DNA from: Streptomyces sp. DHE7-1
GTDB lineage: Bacteria > Actinomycetota > Actinomycetes > Streptomycetales > Streptomycetaceae
NCBI GenBank assembly: GCA_016432725.1
Contig: JACJDG010000003.1
Coordinates: 7,408,001-7,472,000, forward strand
Direction of reading: 5' to 3'
DNA length: 64,000 bases
How positions within the stretch are numbered: the first letter of the stretch is position 1; each line of letters starts with the position of its first letter. The notes below the pieces were generated by a model. That model was not told the DNA's origin. It ran no database searches and saw only the letters and a list, made by a program, of their open reading frames with translations. The translations under genes and the position numbers were made by a program. Of the stretch, positions 31,518-41,828 are shown piece by piece.

Positions 31518-33201
31518 TCAGGACTCCGAGGTGCGGCAGAGCAGCAGACAGACGTCGTCGTCGTGCTCGGAGTCGTGCAGCATCGGCTTCAGCAGCGACT
31601 CGGCCGCCGCGTCCAGGTCGTCCAACTCCGTGGCCTCGAGGGCCTCCAGGGCCCGGGCGAGCCGGTCGATGCCCGCGTCGATCCCGGCCGACCGCCGCTC
31701 CACGAGACCGTCCGTGTAGAGGGCCAGCGTGGACCCGGCCGGCAGCCGCACCGAGTGTTCCTCGTACTCGTACGCCAGCGGCACACCCAGCATGATCCCC
31801 GGCTTGAGGTCCAGGACACCGACCCCGCCGTCGGGATCCCGGGTGACGGCCGGCGGATGCCCGGCGGCGGCCCACACCACCGTCGGGTCGCCCGGGGTGA
31901 AACGGGCGACGGCGCAGGTCGCGTACAGCTCCGGCTGCTGGTGGCGGAGCATCCGGTGCAGCAGGGTGAGGATGCGGGCCGGGCCGTTGCCCTCGACGGC
32001 GTACGCGCGCAGGGCGGTGCGCAGCTGACCCATGATGACCGCCGCGCGCAGCCCGTGCCCCGTGACGTCCCCTATCACCGCGAGGACGCTGCCGTCGGGC
32101 TGCGGGAACGCGTCGTACCAGTCGCCGCCGATGTTCAGGCCGCGGGTCGCGGGCAGATAGCGCGCGGCCAGTGACACCCCCGGACCTCGGGCAGTTCGGT
32201 GAGCTGCGCGCGCTGCAGCGCCTCGGCGACGTCCCGGTGCTGCTCGTACTGGCGGGCGTTGTCCAGCGCGATCCCCGCCCGCCGGCCCAGCTCCAGCAGC
32301 ATCACGGTGGTGTCCGGGTCGAATCGCTCGCCCGGCGCGGTCAGCGTCAGCACCCCCTGCACCGTGCGCGCGCCGAGCGGGATGCACAGCAGCGGTCGTT
32401 CGGGGAGAGGGGGGAGGGCGGCAGGTCGTCCACGCCGGGCAGTTCGCCGGGGTGCCGGGCCGCGTGCTGCGGGCGGCCCGTGCGGGCCGCGGTGAGCGTG
32501 GCGACCGCCCGGGTGTCCGTCGGCGTGCGCCCGTCGTCGGCGAGCCAGATGTCGACGTCGGCGGCGTACTCCGGGACGAGCAGGTCGGGCAGCCGGCGCA
32601 GGATGTCGTCGTGTTCGAGGGAGGCGTTCAGGGCGGCGCTCGCGTTCGCCAGGAACGTCAGCAGCCGCCGGGCGTTCTCCGCCGTGGTGCGTGCCGCCCG
32701 TTCCGCGTCCAGCAGTTCGTCCTGCGCCAGCGCGGCCGCCTCCAGCTCGGCGTGCAGCGCCAGCACCCCCTGGTTGGTCTGGTGGAGTTCGTCCCGGTGG
32801 AAGGCGACCATCTCCTCCGTCTCGGTCAGGCTCTCCAGTACCGCGTCCGCGTCCGCGTCGGCGTCCAGCAGCGCCTCGGCGAGCCGCGAGCCGTCCAGCT
32901 CGGCGGGCTTGGGCAGCGGTGTGGCCACCGGGCGGGGGCAGGTCAGGGTGTGCCGCCACGCCCCGGGCCGGCCGGGCCGCCGTACCGCGACGTGCAACTG
33001 CCCGGAGGCGTCGGCGCGGACGGTGACCTCGGCGCCGCCCTCGCCGATACAGCGGCGCAGCCGCGCGGTGAACGCGGTCAGGAACCGGGCACGGTCGAGC
33101 GCGGGCAGGCCGGCGTCCGCCGTCAGCCGCGCGAGCACGGCACGGGCGCGGGCCGCGTCGGCGGTCGAGTCGATGGTCCAGAGGTCACGGGCGGCTGTCA
33201 T
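31518..33201 (-). CDS. GAF and SpoIIE-domain serine phosphatase (RsbU-like output)
   Basis: About 562 residues after repair of two gaps (near 32412 and 32184). Order: small N-terminal domain, coiled-coil (ETEEMVAFHRDELHQTNQG), GAF (about 210-350), SpoIIE/PP2C (about 360-560; NIGGDWYDAF, VIGDVTGHGLRAA, LYTDGLVERR, DDDVCLLLC). It would dephosphorylate an anti-anti-sigma factor. As sequenced, its frame is continuous with the upstream phosphatase gene; I split them at the ATG at 33201 because homologues I know are separate genes and a single lost base would create the join. Confidence 0.75.
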
Positions 33202-34248
33202 GGGAGCTGGTCCGGCGGTCGGGGCCAGTACGGCCACACTGGTGTCGTCGCGTACGGGGCGGGCGGGGCTGCTCGCGTCGCGGAGGATCGTCGCGGCGAC
33301 CACCGTCGGGTCGCGGGCGAGCAGCCCGGGGTCGTCGGGCGGCGCCCAGCGGCCCGGCAGCCCGTCGCTGTGCACGACGAGCAGGCTGTCCGCGTGCCAC
33401 GGCATCCTGCGCAGCGGAACCTGTGCCGGGAAGTAGGCCCCGACGATGCCCGGATGGGAGATCAGGGACGTCCAGGTGTCTCCCGTGCGCAGCCGGGCGC
33501 CGGCGTTGCCCACCCCGGCGAAGCGCAGTTCCCGCCGCTCGGTGTCCACCTGCGCCACCACGGCGGCCGCGCCCCGGGTGCGCCGCAGGGCGGTGTGCAG
33601 ACGGCGCAGTATCTCGACCGGTGGCAGATGCGCGGTGCCGCGCAGCTCCTCGACCGCGGCGGTGGAGGCGTGGGCCGCCTTGGCGCCGTGCCCGAGACCG
33701 TCGGCCAGCAGCAGCGTGAGCAGGGGACCCGAGCGCGCCCAGCTCCAGGAGTCCCCGGAGTGCTCCGCATGGTCGAGCGCGACGGTGATTCCGCCCACCG
33801 GTACCTCCCGCGCCGACGCGCCGTCGGCCCGGGCGGCGGCCACCTGGTCGACGCGCGCCGTCGCCACCGTTCCGCTGCCGGGGGCGCTGTGCAGGTGGAA
33901 GGCGTTCGCGAGCCGATGGCAACTGCCCAGGCCCGCCCCGAGGGACCCGTCGGCGGTGCTGAACCCGTCCCTTAGGGCCGTGCCGACGTCCGCGATGCCC
34001 GGCCCCTGGTCGAGCGAGCACAGCTGCACCGACGGCGCGTGGCCGTCCGGCCCGTCCACCAGGTTCAGCACCATGCGGCCCCCGTCGGCGTGCTTGAGCA
34101 GATTGGTCGCCAGCTCGGTGGCGACCAGCGCGGCCGCCGCGGTGCGCTCCTGACCGAGACCCGCGACGGCGCTCGCGGCCTCGGCCGCGACCTGGGCGTC
34201 CCGGACCCGTGTCGAGTCGTGCACCGGGATCTCCCACACCCGGCCCAT
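33202..34248 (-). CDS. RsbX-like phosphatase with N-terminal ATPase domain
   Basis: About 349 residues: an RsbT/RsbW-type ATP-binding domain (ELATNLLKHADGGRM, LGAGLGSCHRLA) followed by a PP2C domain (LLLADGLGHGAKAAHAST, VVHSDGLPGRW, DDTSVAVLA). RsbX-type enzymes reset stressosomes by dephosphorylating RsbR and RsbS. It starts at ATG 34248 (GTG 34251 also possible) inside the stop region of rsbT, so translation is coupled. No in-frame stop separates it from the next domain set; see the following phosphatase entry. Confidence 0.7.
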
Positions 34249-34694
34249 CACACCGTCGTCCTGGCCGGCGGCACCGGAGTGACCCAGGCGACGGCCGTCA
34301 CCGTGGTGCCCCGGCCGGGCGCGGTGTCCACGGCGAACTCCTGTACGAGCCGCTTGGCACCGCTCAGTCCCAGACCCAGACCGCCGCCGGAGGTGTAGCC
34401 CTCGGTCATCGCCAGGTCCAGGTCCCGGATGCCCGGGCCCTCGTCGGTGAAGCGCATCCGCAGCCCCGGAACGCCACCGTGCTCCAAAGGAGTGATCTCC
34501 GCATGCCCGCCGCCACCGTGCACCAGCGTGTTGCGGGCCAGTTCACTGGCCGCGGTCACCAGTTTGGTCTGCTGCACCAGGCCGAAGCCGAGCGCCGCCG
34601 CGGACTGCCGCACCTGCTGCCGGACGTAGGCCAGATCCCCGTCCGAGCCGATGGGCAGACGGGTCGAGCAGGCCTGGCCGGACGACGCCGGCAT
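34248..34694 (-). CDS. rsbT: RsbT-like switch kinase of the stressosome
   Basis: 148 residues, a single GHKL ATPase domain: ASELARNTLVHGGGG (N box), FTDEGPGIRDLDLAMTEG (G1) and GGGLGLGLSGAKRLV (G2). RsbT phosphorylates RsbR and RsbS under stress and then activates a phosphatase. The start overlaps the rsbS stop (GTGATG arrangement); ATG 34694 has the better spacing from GGAGG. Confidence 0.9.
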   Translation of the reverse strand: MPASSGQACSTRLPIGSDGDLAYVRQQVRQSAAALGFGLVQQTKLVTAASELARNTLVHGGGGHAEITPLEHGGVPGLRMRFTDEGPGIRDLDLAMTEGYTSGGGLGLGLSGAKRLVQEFAVDTAPGRGTTVTAVAWVTPVPPARTTV

Positions 34695-35071
34695 CACTTC
34701 TCCTCCGGTGACAGCAGTTCCATGGCGCGGTCGACATCGAGAGCGGTGGTCAGACCGGGCAGGGTCAGCCCCAGCTCTACCAGGGTGATCGCGACCGCCG
34801 GCCGCATACCGGCCAGCACCGTACGGGCGGCGAGCAGCCGCGCCGTCGACGCGATCTCCGCGAGCACCCGGCCGAGGAAGGAGTCCACGATGTCGACGCC
34901 GGAGATGTCGATCACCACACCGGTCACCCTGCTGGCGGCGATACGGCTGGAGATGTCGTGCTGGAGCTGTTCGGCCATGCCGTCGTGCAACTCGCCCTGC
35001 AGCGAGACGAGCAGTATGTCGCCCAGCGCCAGGACGGGCACCTGTACCTGACCGGAGAAGGGCTGGATCAC
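34694..35071 (-). CDS. rsbS: RsbS-like STAS-domain stressosome protein
   Basis: 125 residues, a lone STAS domain (VPVLALGDILLVSLQGELHD, VVIDISGVDIVDSFLGRVL). The Ser in VDSFLG is the expected RsbT phosphorylation site. Its GTG overlaps the rsbR stop by four bases (GTGA). Confidence 0.92.
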   Translation of the reverse strand: MIQPFSGQVQVPVLALGDILLVSLQGELHDGMAEQLQHDISSRIAASRVTGVVIDISGVDIVDSFLGRVLAEIASTARLLAARTVLAGMRPAVAITLVELGLTLPGLTTALDVDRAMELLSPEEK

Positions 35072-35958
35072 CGCACGCCCGCCCCGGCGTCCGCGCGGGC
35101 GGAGACCTCGATGCCCTGCCGGCCGAGCGCGTAGGCGAGCGCGTCGGCCAGCGAGGACCGGGTGACGACCGTCCCGAGGTCGATGCCGAGCTGCACGATG
35201 GTCTGCGCGATCGCCGGCCGGATGCCGGAGACGATGCACTCCGCCCCCATCAGCCGCGCGGCGGCCACCGTCTTCATCAGGTGCTGCGCGACCAGCGAGT
35301 CCACGGTGGGCACCCCGGTGATGTCCAGGATCGCGTACCGGGCCCGCTGTTCGACGATCGCCTCCAGCAGGGACTCCATGACCACCTGGCTGCGCGCGCT
35401 GTCCAGGGTGCCGATCAGCGGCACGGCGACGGTGCCCTCCCACAACTGGATGACGGGCGTGGCCACTTCGAGCAGCTGCTGCCGCTGCCGGTGGATCAGG
35501 TCCTCACCCGCGTGCAGCGCCGTCTCCATCACCACCAGACGCAGCGTGCCCATGATCAGGGTCAGGGCGAGCTGCCCCTCCTGCGCCTCGGGTCCCGACG
35601 GATCGGAGAACTCCTCGCGCAGCAGATCGACCGCCGGGCCGCGCAGCGAGGCCACCTCGTCGGAGATCTGCCCCGGGGTGGAACCCGTACGGGCCCGGGT
35701 CGCGGCCATACGGCCGAGCTGCTCGCGCACCGTGCCGAAACCGGGGGCGTCGATGTCCTCGAACCGGCCGCTCATCGCCACGTCCGCGAGCGCGTCCAGC
35801 ACGGCCTTGCACGCTTCGACCGCTTCGTCGCGGGAGACGGTGAACACCGAGCGGAACAAGGGAGCGTCCGCCCAGCGCTGCGCGATCTGCTCCTGACGCC
35901 GCTCCAGAAACGTGCTCACCACACGAGACGCCGACGCGGCCGCATCCTGCTCCGGCAC
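35068..35958 (-). CDS. rsbR: RsbR-like stressosome sensor
   Basis: 296 residues: an N-terminal globin-like/helical sensor (about 1-150) and a C-terminal STAS domain (about 165-280; LIGTLDSARSQ and LDITGVPTVDSLVAQHL, the two Thr-bearing loops phosphorylated by RsbT). It is the first gene of rsbR-rsbS-rsbT-phosphatase-phosphatase, all joined by short overlaps. Stop overlaps rsbS. Confidence 0.92.
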   Translation of the reverse strand: MPEQDAAASASRVVSTFLERRQEQIAQRWADAPLFRSVFTVSRDEAVEACKAVLDALADVAMSGRFEDIDAPGFGTVREQLGRMAATRARTGSTPGQISDEVASLRGPAVDLLREEFSDPSGPEAQEGQLALTLIMGTLRLVVMETALHAGEDLIHRQRQQLLEVATPVIQLWEGTVAVPLIGTLDSARSQVVMESLLEAIVEQRARYAILDITGVPTVDSLVAQHLMKTVAAARLMGAECIVSGIRPAIAQTIVQLGIDLGTVVTRSSLADALAYALGRQGIEVSARADAGAGVR

Positions 35959-36173
35959 GTGAATCCTCTCCCTTCCGCGCGGCCCGGCTCCGCTCCCGTC
36001 CGGCCGGTTGCGGGCCGATGGCCTCCGTACGACAGACAGCAGGGGCCGCCGCGAGTGGCGGAACCCCGGACGGCCCGGCGGCCGAGGCCGCCGGGCCGGT
36101 GTCGGAGGCCGTCTACCCGGGATCAGGAAGACCTCTCCGTACTGTTAGACACATCACTCGGGCGCGCGACGGA

Positions 36174-36677
36174 TCAGATCGTCCCGCCGCCGCCCGGACC
36201 GCCCGTCGCGCCGCCGCCCGGACCGGCCGTCCCGCCGCGCCACGCCCCGGTCTCCCGGCCGCCGCGCTGCTCGATGAAGTCCTTGAACCGGTGCAGATCC
36301 CCGGAGACCCGTCGCTTGACGACACCGAGCTTGTCGCCGACCGTCTCGGCCAGCCCCTCGGGCTCGAACTCCATCTGCAGCATGACCTTCGTGGTGGAGT
36401 CGTCGATGCGGTGGAAGGTGACGACACCGGCCTGCTTCGCCTCGCCGTCCACGGTGGTCCAGGCGACCCGCTCGTCCGGCCGCTGCTCCGTGATCGTCGC
36501 GTCGAACTCCCGCCGTACCCCGGCGACGTTGGTCACCCAGTGGGTGAGGGTGTCGGTGCGCTGCTCGATGCGCTCCACCCCTCCATGAACTCCGGGAACG
36601 TCTCGAACTGGGTCCACTGGTTGTAGGCGGTGCGCACCGGGACGCCGACCCGCACGGACTCCTCGACCTGCGACATA
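36174..36677 (-). CDS. SRPBCC-family (polyketide cyclase / COQ10-like) protein
   Basis: About 168 residues after repair of one G loss near 36582 (in GGGG after FPEFMEG). SVRVGVPVRTAYNQWTQFE opens the START-like fold, TEQRPDERVAWTT and VTFHRIDDSTTKV continue it, and a Gly/Thr/Pro-rich tail of about 25 residues with two similar repeats ends it. It likely binds a hydrophobic ligand. ATG 36677 follows GAGAGGTG. Confidence 0.8.
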   Translation of the reverse strand, partial: YVAGRGVRAGRRPGAHRLQPVDPVRDVPGVHGGVERIEQRTDTLTHWVTNVAGVRREFDATITEQRPDERVAWTTVDGEAKQAGVVTFHRIDDSTTKVMLQMEFEPEGLAETVGDKLGVVKRRVSGDLHRFKDFIEQRGGRETGAWRGGTAGPGGGATGGPGGGGTI

Positions 36678-36799
36678 CAGGAACACCTCTCGTTCTCGTC
36701 GGCTGTACGAAGAGCGGGTTCCTGATCGACGCCAGGTCATGCACGCTATCCCGCGAACGGGTGACGTGGGGCAGGTGCCGAAGTCGCGGGCGGCGCCCG

Positions 36800-37987
36800 T
36801 CAGTCCCGGGCGGGCGCCGGGGCCTCCCGCGTTCCGGCGACCGGCTCGCGCGGCTCTCGTGACTCGCCGACGGTCCGCCGGCGGCGCAGCAGCAGGCGCC
36901 TCGCGGGCCGCTCCACCGCCTCGTACAGCACCCAGGACAGCGCCAGCGACACGGAGAAGGCGACCGCCGTCACCGCCAGGCCCGCGAGCAGACCGAAGTG
37001 CGGTTTCGTGCCCAGCAGTTGGGTGCCCGCGCGCAGGACCAGCAGGTGGATCATGTAGAAGGCGAAGGACAGCTCCCCGAGCCGCACCAGCCGCCGGCGC
37101 CGCCACAGCGACGGCAGGCCGTGCAGGTCGGCGACGGCCGCGGCCGGGATGAGCAGGGCGAACCCGGCGATGGTGCAGACGGTGGCCGAGTAGCCGGGTG
37201 TCACCTGGGGCACCAGGAAGTAGCCGATGACCGCCAGCGCCAGCGAGGCCTCCAGGCCGGGTCCGCGCCACCGGCCGAGCAGTACCAGCCGGGCCGCGAC
37301 GGCGCCGAGCACGAACTCCGGGAGCCGGGCGGCGGGCATCGAGTACAGGGCCTGCTCCGTCCAGTGGTGGGCGTCAGCCCGGGCCAGGACGAGCACGGCC
37401 ACCGCCGACAGCACGCCGAGCACCGTCGTGCCCCGGGCGCCCAGTCGGCGCAACAGCAGGAACAGCAGCGGGAAGGCCGCGTAGAAGAACGCCTCGCAGG
37501 CCAGCGACCAGCTCACCGGGTTCAGCGTCTGCCACCAGGGACGCCACCACGAGTGCACCAGCAGCAGGTTGGACAGTGCCTGTCCGGAGGTGGGTCTCGG
37601 CTGGTGGGGCAGTGCGTAGGCCATGAGCAGGGCGATGCCCAGGGTGACCAGGTGCACCGGGTAGACGCGCGCGATGCGCCGTCGCCAGAAGGCGGGTGCG
37701 CGGTCGTGGGGGCGCGCGGACCACGTCAGCACGAAACCGGACAGCACGAAGAAGAACGACACCCCCGTGGCGCCCGCCCCGAAACCCCACAGGACGATGC
37801 GGCCGGCCTCGCCGCCGAAGTAGCCGAAGTTGTTCACGTGCAGTCCGAAGACCAGCAGTGCCGCGACCCAGCGCAGCCCCGTGAGGGACGGCAGAGCGGG
37901 CCGGGCGGCGGGCGGGCCGGAACCGGCCCTGGTCTCGCCGGTTCGTGTGGGCGGCGTCCGGGTGGTCCGGGTCGTCGCCGTGGTCAT
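36800..37987 (-). CDS. Acyltransferase 3 family membrane protein (OafA-like)
   Basis: 395 residues with about ten transmembrane helices. Typical motifs: SLTGLRWVAALLVFGLHV with the catalytic-type His, FFFVLSGFVLTWS, RRRIARVYPVHL, and SWSLACEAFFYAAFPLLF. It moves acyl groups across the membrane onto sugars or other surface molecules. ATG 37987 after AGGTGA is preferred to the upstream in-frame codon. Confidence 0.9.
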   Translation of the reverse strand: MTTATTRTTRTPPTRTGETRAGSGPPAARPALPSLTGLRWVAALLVFGLHVNNFGYFGGEAGRIVLWGFGAGATGVSFFFVLSGFVLTWSARPHDRAPAFWRRRIARVYPVHLVTLGIALLMAYALPHQPRPTSGQALSNLLLVHSWWRPWWQTLNPVSWSLACEAFFYAAFPLLFLLLRRLGARGTTVLGVLSAVAVLVLARADAHHWTEQALYSMPAARLPEFVLGAVAARLVLLGRWRGPGLEASLALAVIGYFLVPQVTPGYSATVCTIAGFALLIPAAAVADLHGLPSLWRRRRLVRLGELSFAFYMIHLLVLRAGTQLLGTKPHFGLLAGLAVTAVAFSVSLALSWVLYEAVERPARRLLLRRRRTVGESREPREPVAGTREAPAPARD

Positions 37988-38456
37988 CACATCACCTGCC
38001 GCAGGAGGGTTGCGTGGGGCATAAAGGGGAACGTTGCCCGTTCGCGCCTTTGCATTCACGTCGCGTTGCAAACATCACACTGCTGCCGAACGAATCGCCC
38101 CGGTGCATGCCACGGACGGCGCCACCCGGGCATCCTTACGAGTGAAAAGCCCGTGTCCCCGCAACGCTGCCCCCGTTGCCCGACGGCGGTGCCGCGGCCG
38201 GTGCGCCCGGCGCGTCGCGGCCGACCGTGACGGCGGTGAGCGACGGCGGGAGCGGGGCGGCCGCCTCGCCGGTTCCGCCGGCTGCGGATGCCGGCGCAGG
38301 AGCGGGCAGGGCCGGCGTTCGTTCCGTCGACGGGGGAGCGGCGGGCGGGCGAGCGGGTGCGGTGGGTGGGCGGCCGGGACGCGGCGGCCGGAATGCGTGG
38401 TCGGCACGCGGCGGTCGGTACCCGACGACGCGACGCACCGGTGCCCGGGGCTCATG
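37988..38456. other. Intergenic region between acyltransferase and tRNA-like gene
   Basis: About 470 bases without a gene. Near 38049-38072 an inverted repeat (TTTGCA and TGCAAA, 12 bases apart) in a locally AT-richer patch is a candidate operator for the acyltransferase gene. The rest is GC-rich. Confidence 0.45.
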
Positions 38457-38627
<171 letters not shown>

Positions 38628-38810
38628 ATCGCGCTGACGTCGATCACCCCGCGCTCACCCGTTCGGAGGACCCGTCGGCTCGGCGCGCCGTCCGGTGAGC
38701 GGTACGGCCACATGATGCGTTCACACGACGCCTCCGGCGATGCCGGGCGGAGCCACGCGCAGGCGAACGCCGGGTGTCGGCAGGAGTCCAGAATTGCATG
38801 CTTCGTTTTA

Positions 38811-38846
38811 TTGAACCCTTCGTGTTTACAGGGGTAGGTTCGGCCC
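38811..38846 (+). promoter_or_regulatory. furA promoter, probably giving a leaderless mRNA
   Basis: TTGAAC (38811-38816) and TAGGTT (38835-38840) are 18 bases apart, and the furA ATG follows six bases after the -10, so transcription should begin at or next to the start codon. No ribosome site is present. Confidence 0.6.
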
Positions 38847-39284
38847 ATGACCGCATCCGGTACTCCGACCACCGCCGAGGAGCTGCGCGGTGCCGGCCTG
38901 CGCGTGACGGCGGCCCGTGTCGCGCTGCTGGAGACAGTCCGGGACGGTGACCACCTCGGTGTCGAGGCGATCGCCTCCGGGGTCCGCGACCGCGTGGGCC
39001 ACATTTCCCTGCAAGCCGTCTACGAGGCACTGCACGCGCTGACCGCGGCCGGCCTCGTGCGGCGGATCGAGCCGGCGGGCAGCGCCGCCCGGTTCGAAGG
39101 CCGCGTCGGCGACAACCACCACCACATCGTGTGCCGGTCGTGCGGTGCCCTCGCCGACGTCGACTGCGCGGTCGGCGACGCGCCCTGCCTGACCGCGTCC
39201 GACGACCGCGGCTTCTCGATCGACGAGGCCGAGGTCGTCTACTGGGGCACCTGCCCCGACTGTTCCACCGGCCGTATTTCCTGA
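38847..39284 (+). CDS. furA: Fur-family repressor FurA (redox-sensing regulator of katG)
   Basis: 145 residues. Winged-helix DNA-binding N-terminus (LRVTAARVALLETVRDGDH, ISLQAVYEALHALTAAGLV), then the metal site GDNHHHIVCRSCGALADVDC and a C-terminal CPDC, giving two CxxC pairs for structural zinc. Located immediately before katG; actinobacterial FurA represses its own gene and katG and releases on peroxide oxidation. Confidence 0.93.
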   Translation: MTASGTPTTAEELRGAGLRVTAARVALLETVRDGDHLGVEAIASGVRDRVGHISLQAVYEALHALTAAGLVRRIEPAGSAARFEGRVGDNHHHIVCRSCGALADVDCAVGDAPCLTASDDRGFSIDEAEVVYWGTCPDCSTGRIS

Positions 39285-39330
39285 GTTCCCGAGTTCCTGA
39301 GTTCCCGAGTTCCTGAGTTCCTGAGTTCCT
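39283..39330. repeat. Six-copy octamer tandem repeat between furA and katG
   Basis: Six units of GAGTTCCY (Y is C,T,C,T,T,T in order) begin inside the furA stop codon; two degenerate remnants follow to about 39345. The array fills most of the 81-base gap before katG. Confidence 0.9.
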
Positions 39331-39365
39331 GAGCACAGAGTTCCGTTCCGTTCGGAAGGATTGCC

Positions 39366-41595
39366 ATGACTGAGAACCACGAAGCGATCGTCACAGACGC
39401 GACGTCGGAGGAGCCGAGCGGCGGCTGCCCCGTCGCGCACGGGCGAGCCCTGCACCCCACCCAGGGTGGTGGCAACCGTCAGTGGTGGCCGGAGCGGCTC
39501 AACCTGAAGATCCTTGCCAAGAACCCGGCCGTCGCCAACCCGCTGGGTGCCGACTTCGACTACGCCGCGGCGTTCAAGTCGCTGGACCTGCCCGCCGTGA
39601 AGCAGGACATCGCCGAGGTGCTCACCACCTCCCAGGACTGGTGGCCGGCCGACTTCGGCCACTACGGCCCTTCATCATCCGGATGGCCTGGCACAGCGCG
39701 GGCACCTACCGCATCAGCGACGGCCGCGGCGGCGCCGGCGCCGGCCAGCAGCGTTTCGCCCCGCTGAACAGCTGGCCCGACAACGCCAACCTGGACAAGG
39801 CCCGCCGGCTGCTGTGGCCGGTCAAGAAGAAGTACGGGCAGAGCCTGTCCTGGGCCGACCTGCTGGTCCTCGCCGGCAACGTCGCCCTGGAGTCCATGGG
39901 CTTCGAGACCTTCGGCTTCGCCGGCGGCCGCGAGGACGTGTGGGAGCCGGAGGAGGACGTCTACTGGGGTCCCGAGACCACCTGGCTCGACGACAAGCGC
40001 TACACCGGTGACCGCGAGCTGGAGAACCCGCTCGGCGCCGTCCAGATGGGCCTGATCTACGTCAACCCGGAGGGCCCCAACGGCAACCCGGACCCGATCG
40101 CCGCGGCCCGCGACATCCGTGAGACGTTCCGCCGCATGGCGATGAACGACGAGGAGACCGTCGCGCTGATCGCCGGCGGCCACACCTTCGGCAAGACCCA
40201 CGGCGCCGGCCCCGCCGACCACGTCGGTCCCGACCCGGAGGCCGCGGGCTTCGAGGAGCAGGGCCTGGGCTGGCGGAGCACGTACGGCACCGGCAAGGGC
40301 GCCGACGCGATCACCTCGGGCCTCGAGGTCACCTGGACCACCACGCCCACCCGGTGGAGCAACGGCTTCTTCGACAACCTCTTCGGCTACGAGTGGGAGC
40401 TGACCGAGTCCCCGGCCGGCGCCAAGCAGTGGAAGCCGAAGGACGGCGCGGGCGAGGGCACCGTCCCGCACGCCCACGACTCCTCGAAGAAGATCGCCCC
40501 GTCGATGCTCACCACCGACCTGGCGCTGCGCCTCGACCCGATCTACGAGCCGATCTCCCGCCGCTTCCACGAGAACCCCCAGGAGTTCGCGGACGCCTTC
40601 GCCCGCGCCTGGTACAAGCTGACCCACCGCGACATGGGCCCGAAGTCGCTCTACCTCGGCCCGGAGGTCCCGGAGGAGACCCTGCTCTGGCAGGACCCGC
40701 TGCCGGAGCGCGAGGGCGAGCTGATCGACGACGCCGACATCGCGGCCCTCAAGACCAAGCTGCTCGACTCGGGCCTGACCGTCACCCAGCTCGTCACCAC
40801 CGCCTGGGCGTCCGCCTCCACCTTCCGCGGCAGCGACAAGCGCGGCGGTGCCAACGGCGCCCGCATCCGCCTGGAGCCGCAGCGCGGCTGGGAGGTCAAC
40901 CAGCCCGACCAGCTCGCGCTGGTGCTGCGCACCCTGGAGAGCGTCCAGCAGGAGTTCAACGCCTCCTCCGGCGCCAAGCGGGTCTCCCTCGCCGACCTCA
41001 TCGTCCTCGGCGGTGCCGCCGCGGTGGAGAAGGCCGCGAAGGAGGGCGGCTTCCAGGTCGAGGTGCCCTTCACGCCGGGCCGGGTCGACGCCGGTGAGGA
41101 GCACACCGACGCCGAGTCCTTCGAGGCGCTGGAGCCGACCGCCGACGGCTTCCGCAACTACCTCGGCAAGGGCAACCGCCTGCCGGCCGAGTTCCTGCTG
41201 CTGGACCGGGCCAACCTGCTGACGCTGAGCGCTCCGGAGACGACCGTCCTGGTCGGCGGTCTGCGGGTGCTGGGCGTCGGCCCCGAGGGTTCCCAGCTCG
41301 GTGTCCTCACCACGACCCCGGCTCGCTGACGAACGACTTCTTCGTCAACCTGCTCGACCTGGGCACGACGTGGTCGGCGACCACCGAGGACCAGACCGCG
41401 TTCGAGGGCCGGGACGCCGCCACGGGTGAGGTGAAGTGGGCCGGCAGCCGCGCCGACTTGGTCTTCGGCTCGAACTCCGAGCTGCGCGCGCTGGCCGAGG
41501 TCTACGCGGGCGATGACGCGAAGGAGAAGTTCGTCAAGGACTTCGTCGCCGCCTGGGACAAGGTCATGAACCTCGACCGGTTCGACCTGGCCTGA
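39366..41595 (+). CDS. katG: Catalase-peroxidase
   Basis: About 743 residues after repair of two C losses (near 39670 and 41320), the normal family length. The distal haem side shows RMAWHSAGTYR, the Tyr of GLIYVNPEGPNG and the Met of FRRMAMNDEE, so the Trp-Tyr-Met adduct is intact. The proximal His is in VALIAGGHTFGKTHGAG. It removes hydrogen peroxide, with peroxidase activity too. ATG 39366 follows GGAAGGA. Expected to be derepressed by oxidised FurA. Confidence 0.95.
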
Positions 41596-41603
41596 CCGGC
41601 CGA

Positions 41604-41651
41604 CCGAGGGCGTCCGGCCCGGCCCGCACGGGCCTGGCCGGACGCCCTCGG
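41604..41651 (+). terminator. Terminator after katG
   Basis: Perfect 16-base arms CCGAGGGCGTCCGGCC and complement; the 16-base loop can itself pair (GGCCCGCACGGGCC). Nine bases after the stop. Confidence 0.9.
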
Positions 41652-41828
41652 CGTGCCTGGGTGCGGAGGGGGACCGGCCACGGGACCGGCGCCGGTACTG
41701 CGGTCGCGGCGGTCGGGGTGCACGATGGTGGGGTGGCGATCCGGATCCCGGTCCGGATCCTCCGGACGCCGAGCGGACCCGCGCGCTCCGGCACGTGGCC
41801 GCCGGCATGCGAGAGGAGGCGGCGGCCG

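Noticed and set aside
39662..41104. Open frame antisense to katG
   Set aside because: Artefact of codon bias opposite a certain gene.
39670..41320. Programmed frameshifting in katG and other genes
   Set aside because: All sites are single-base losses without a slippery heptamer or shared structure, and occur in unrelated housekeeping genes.
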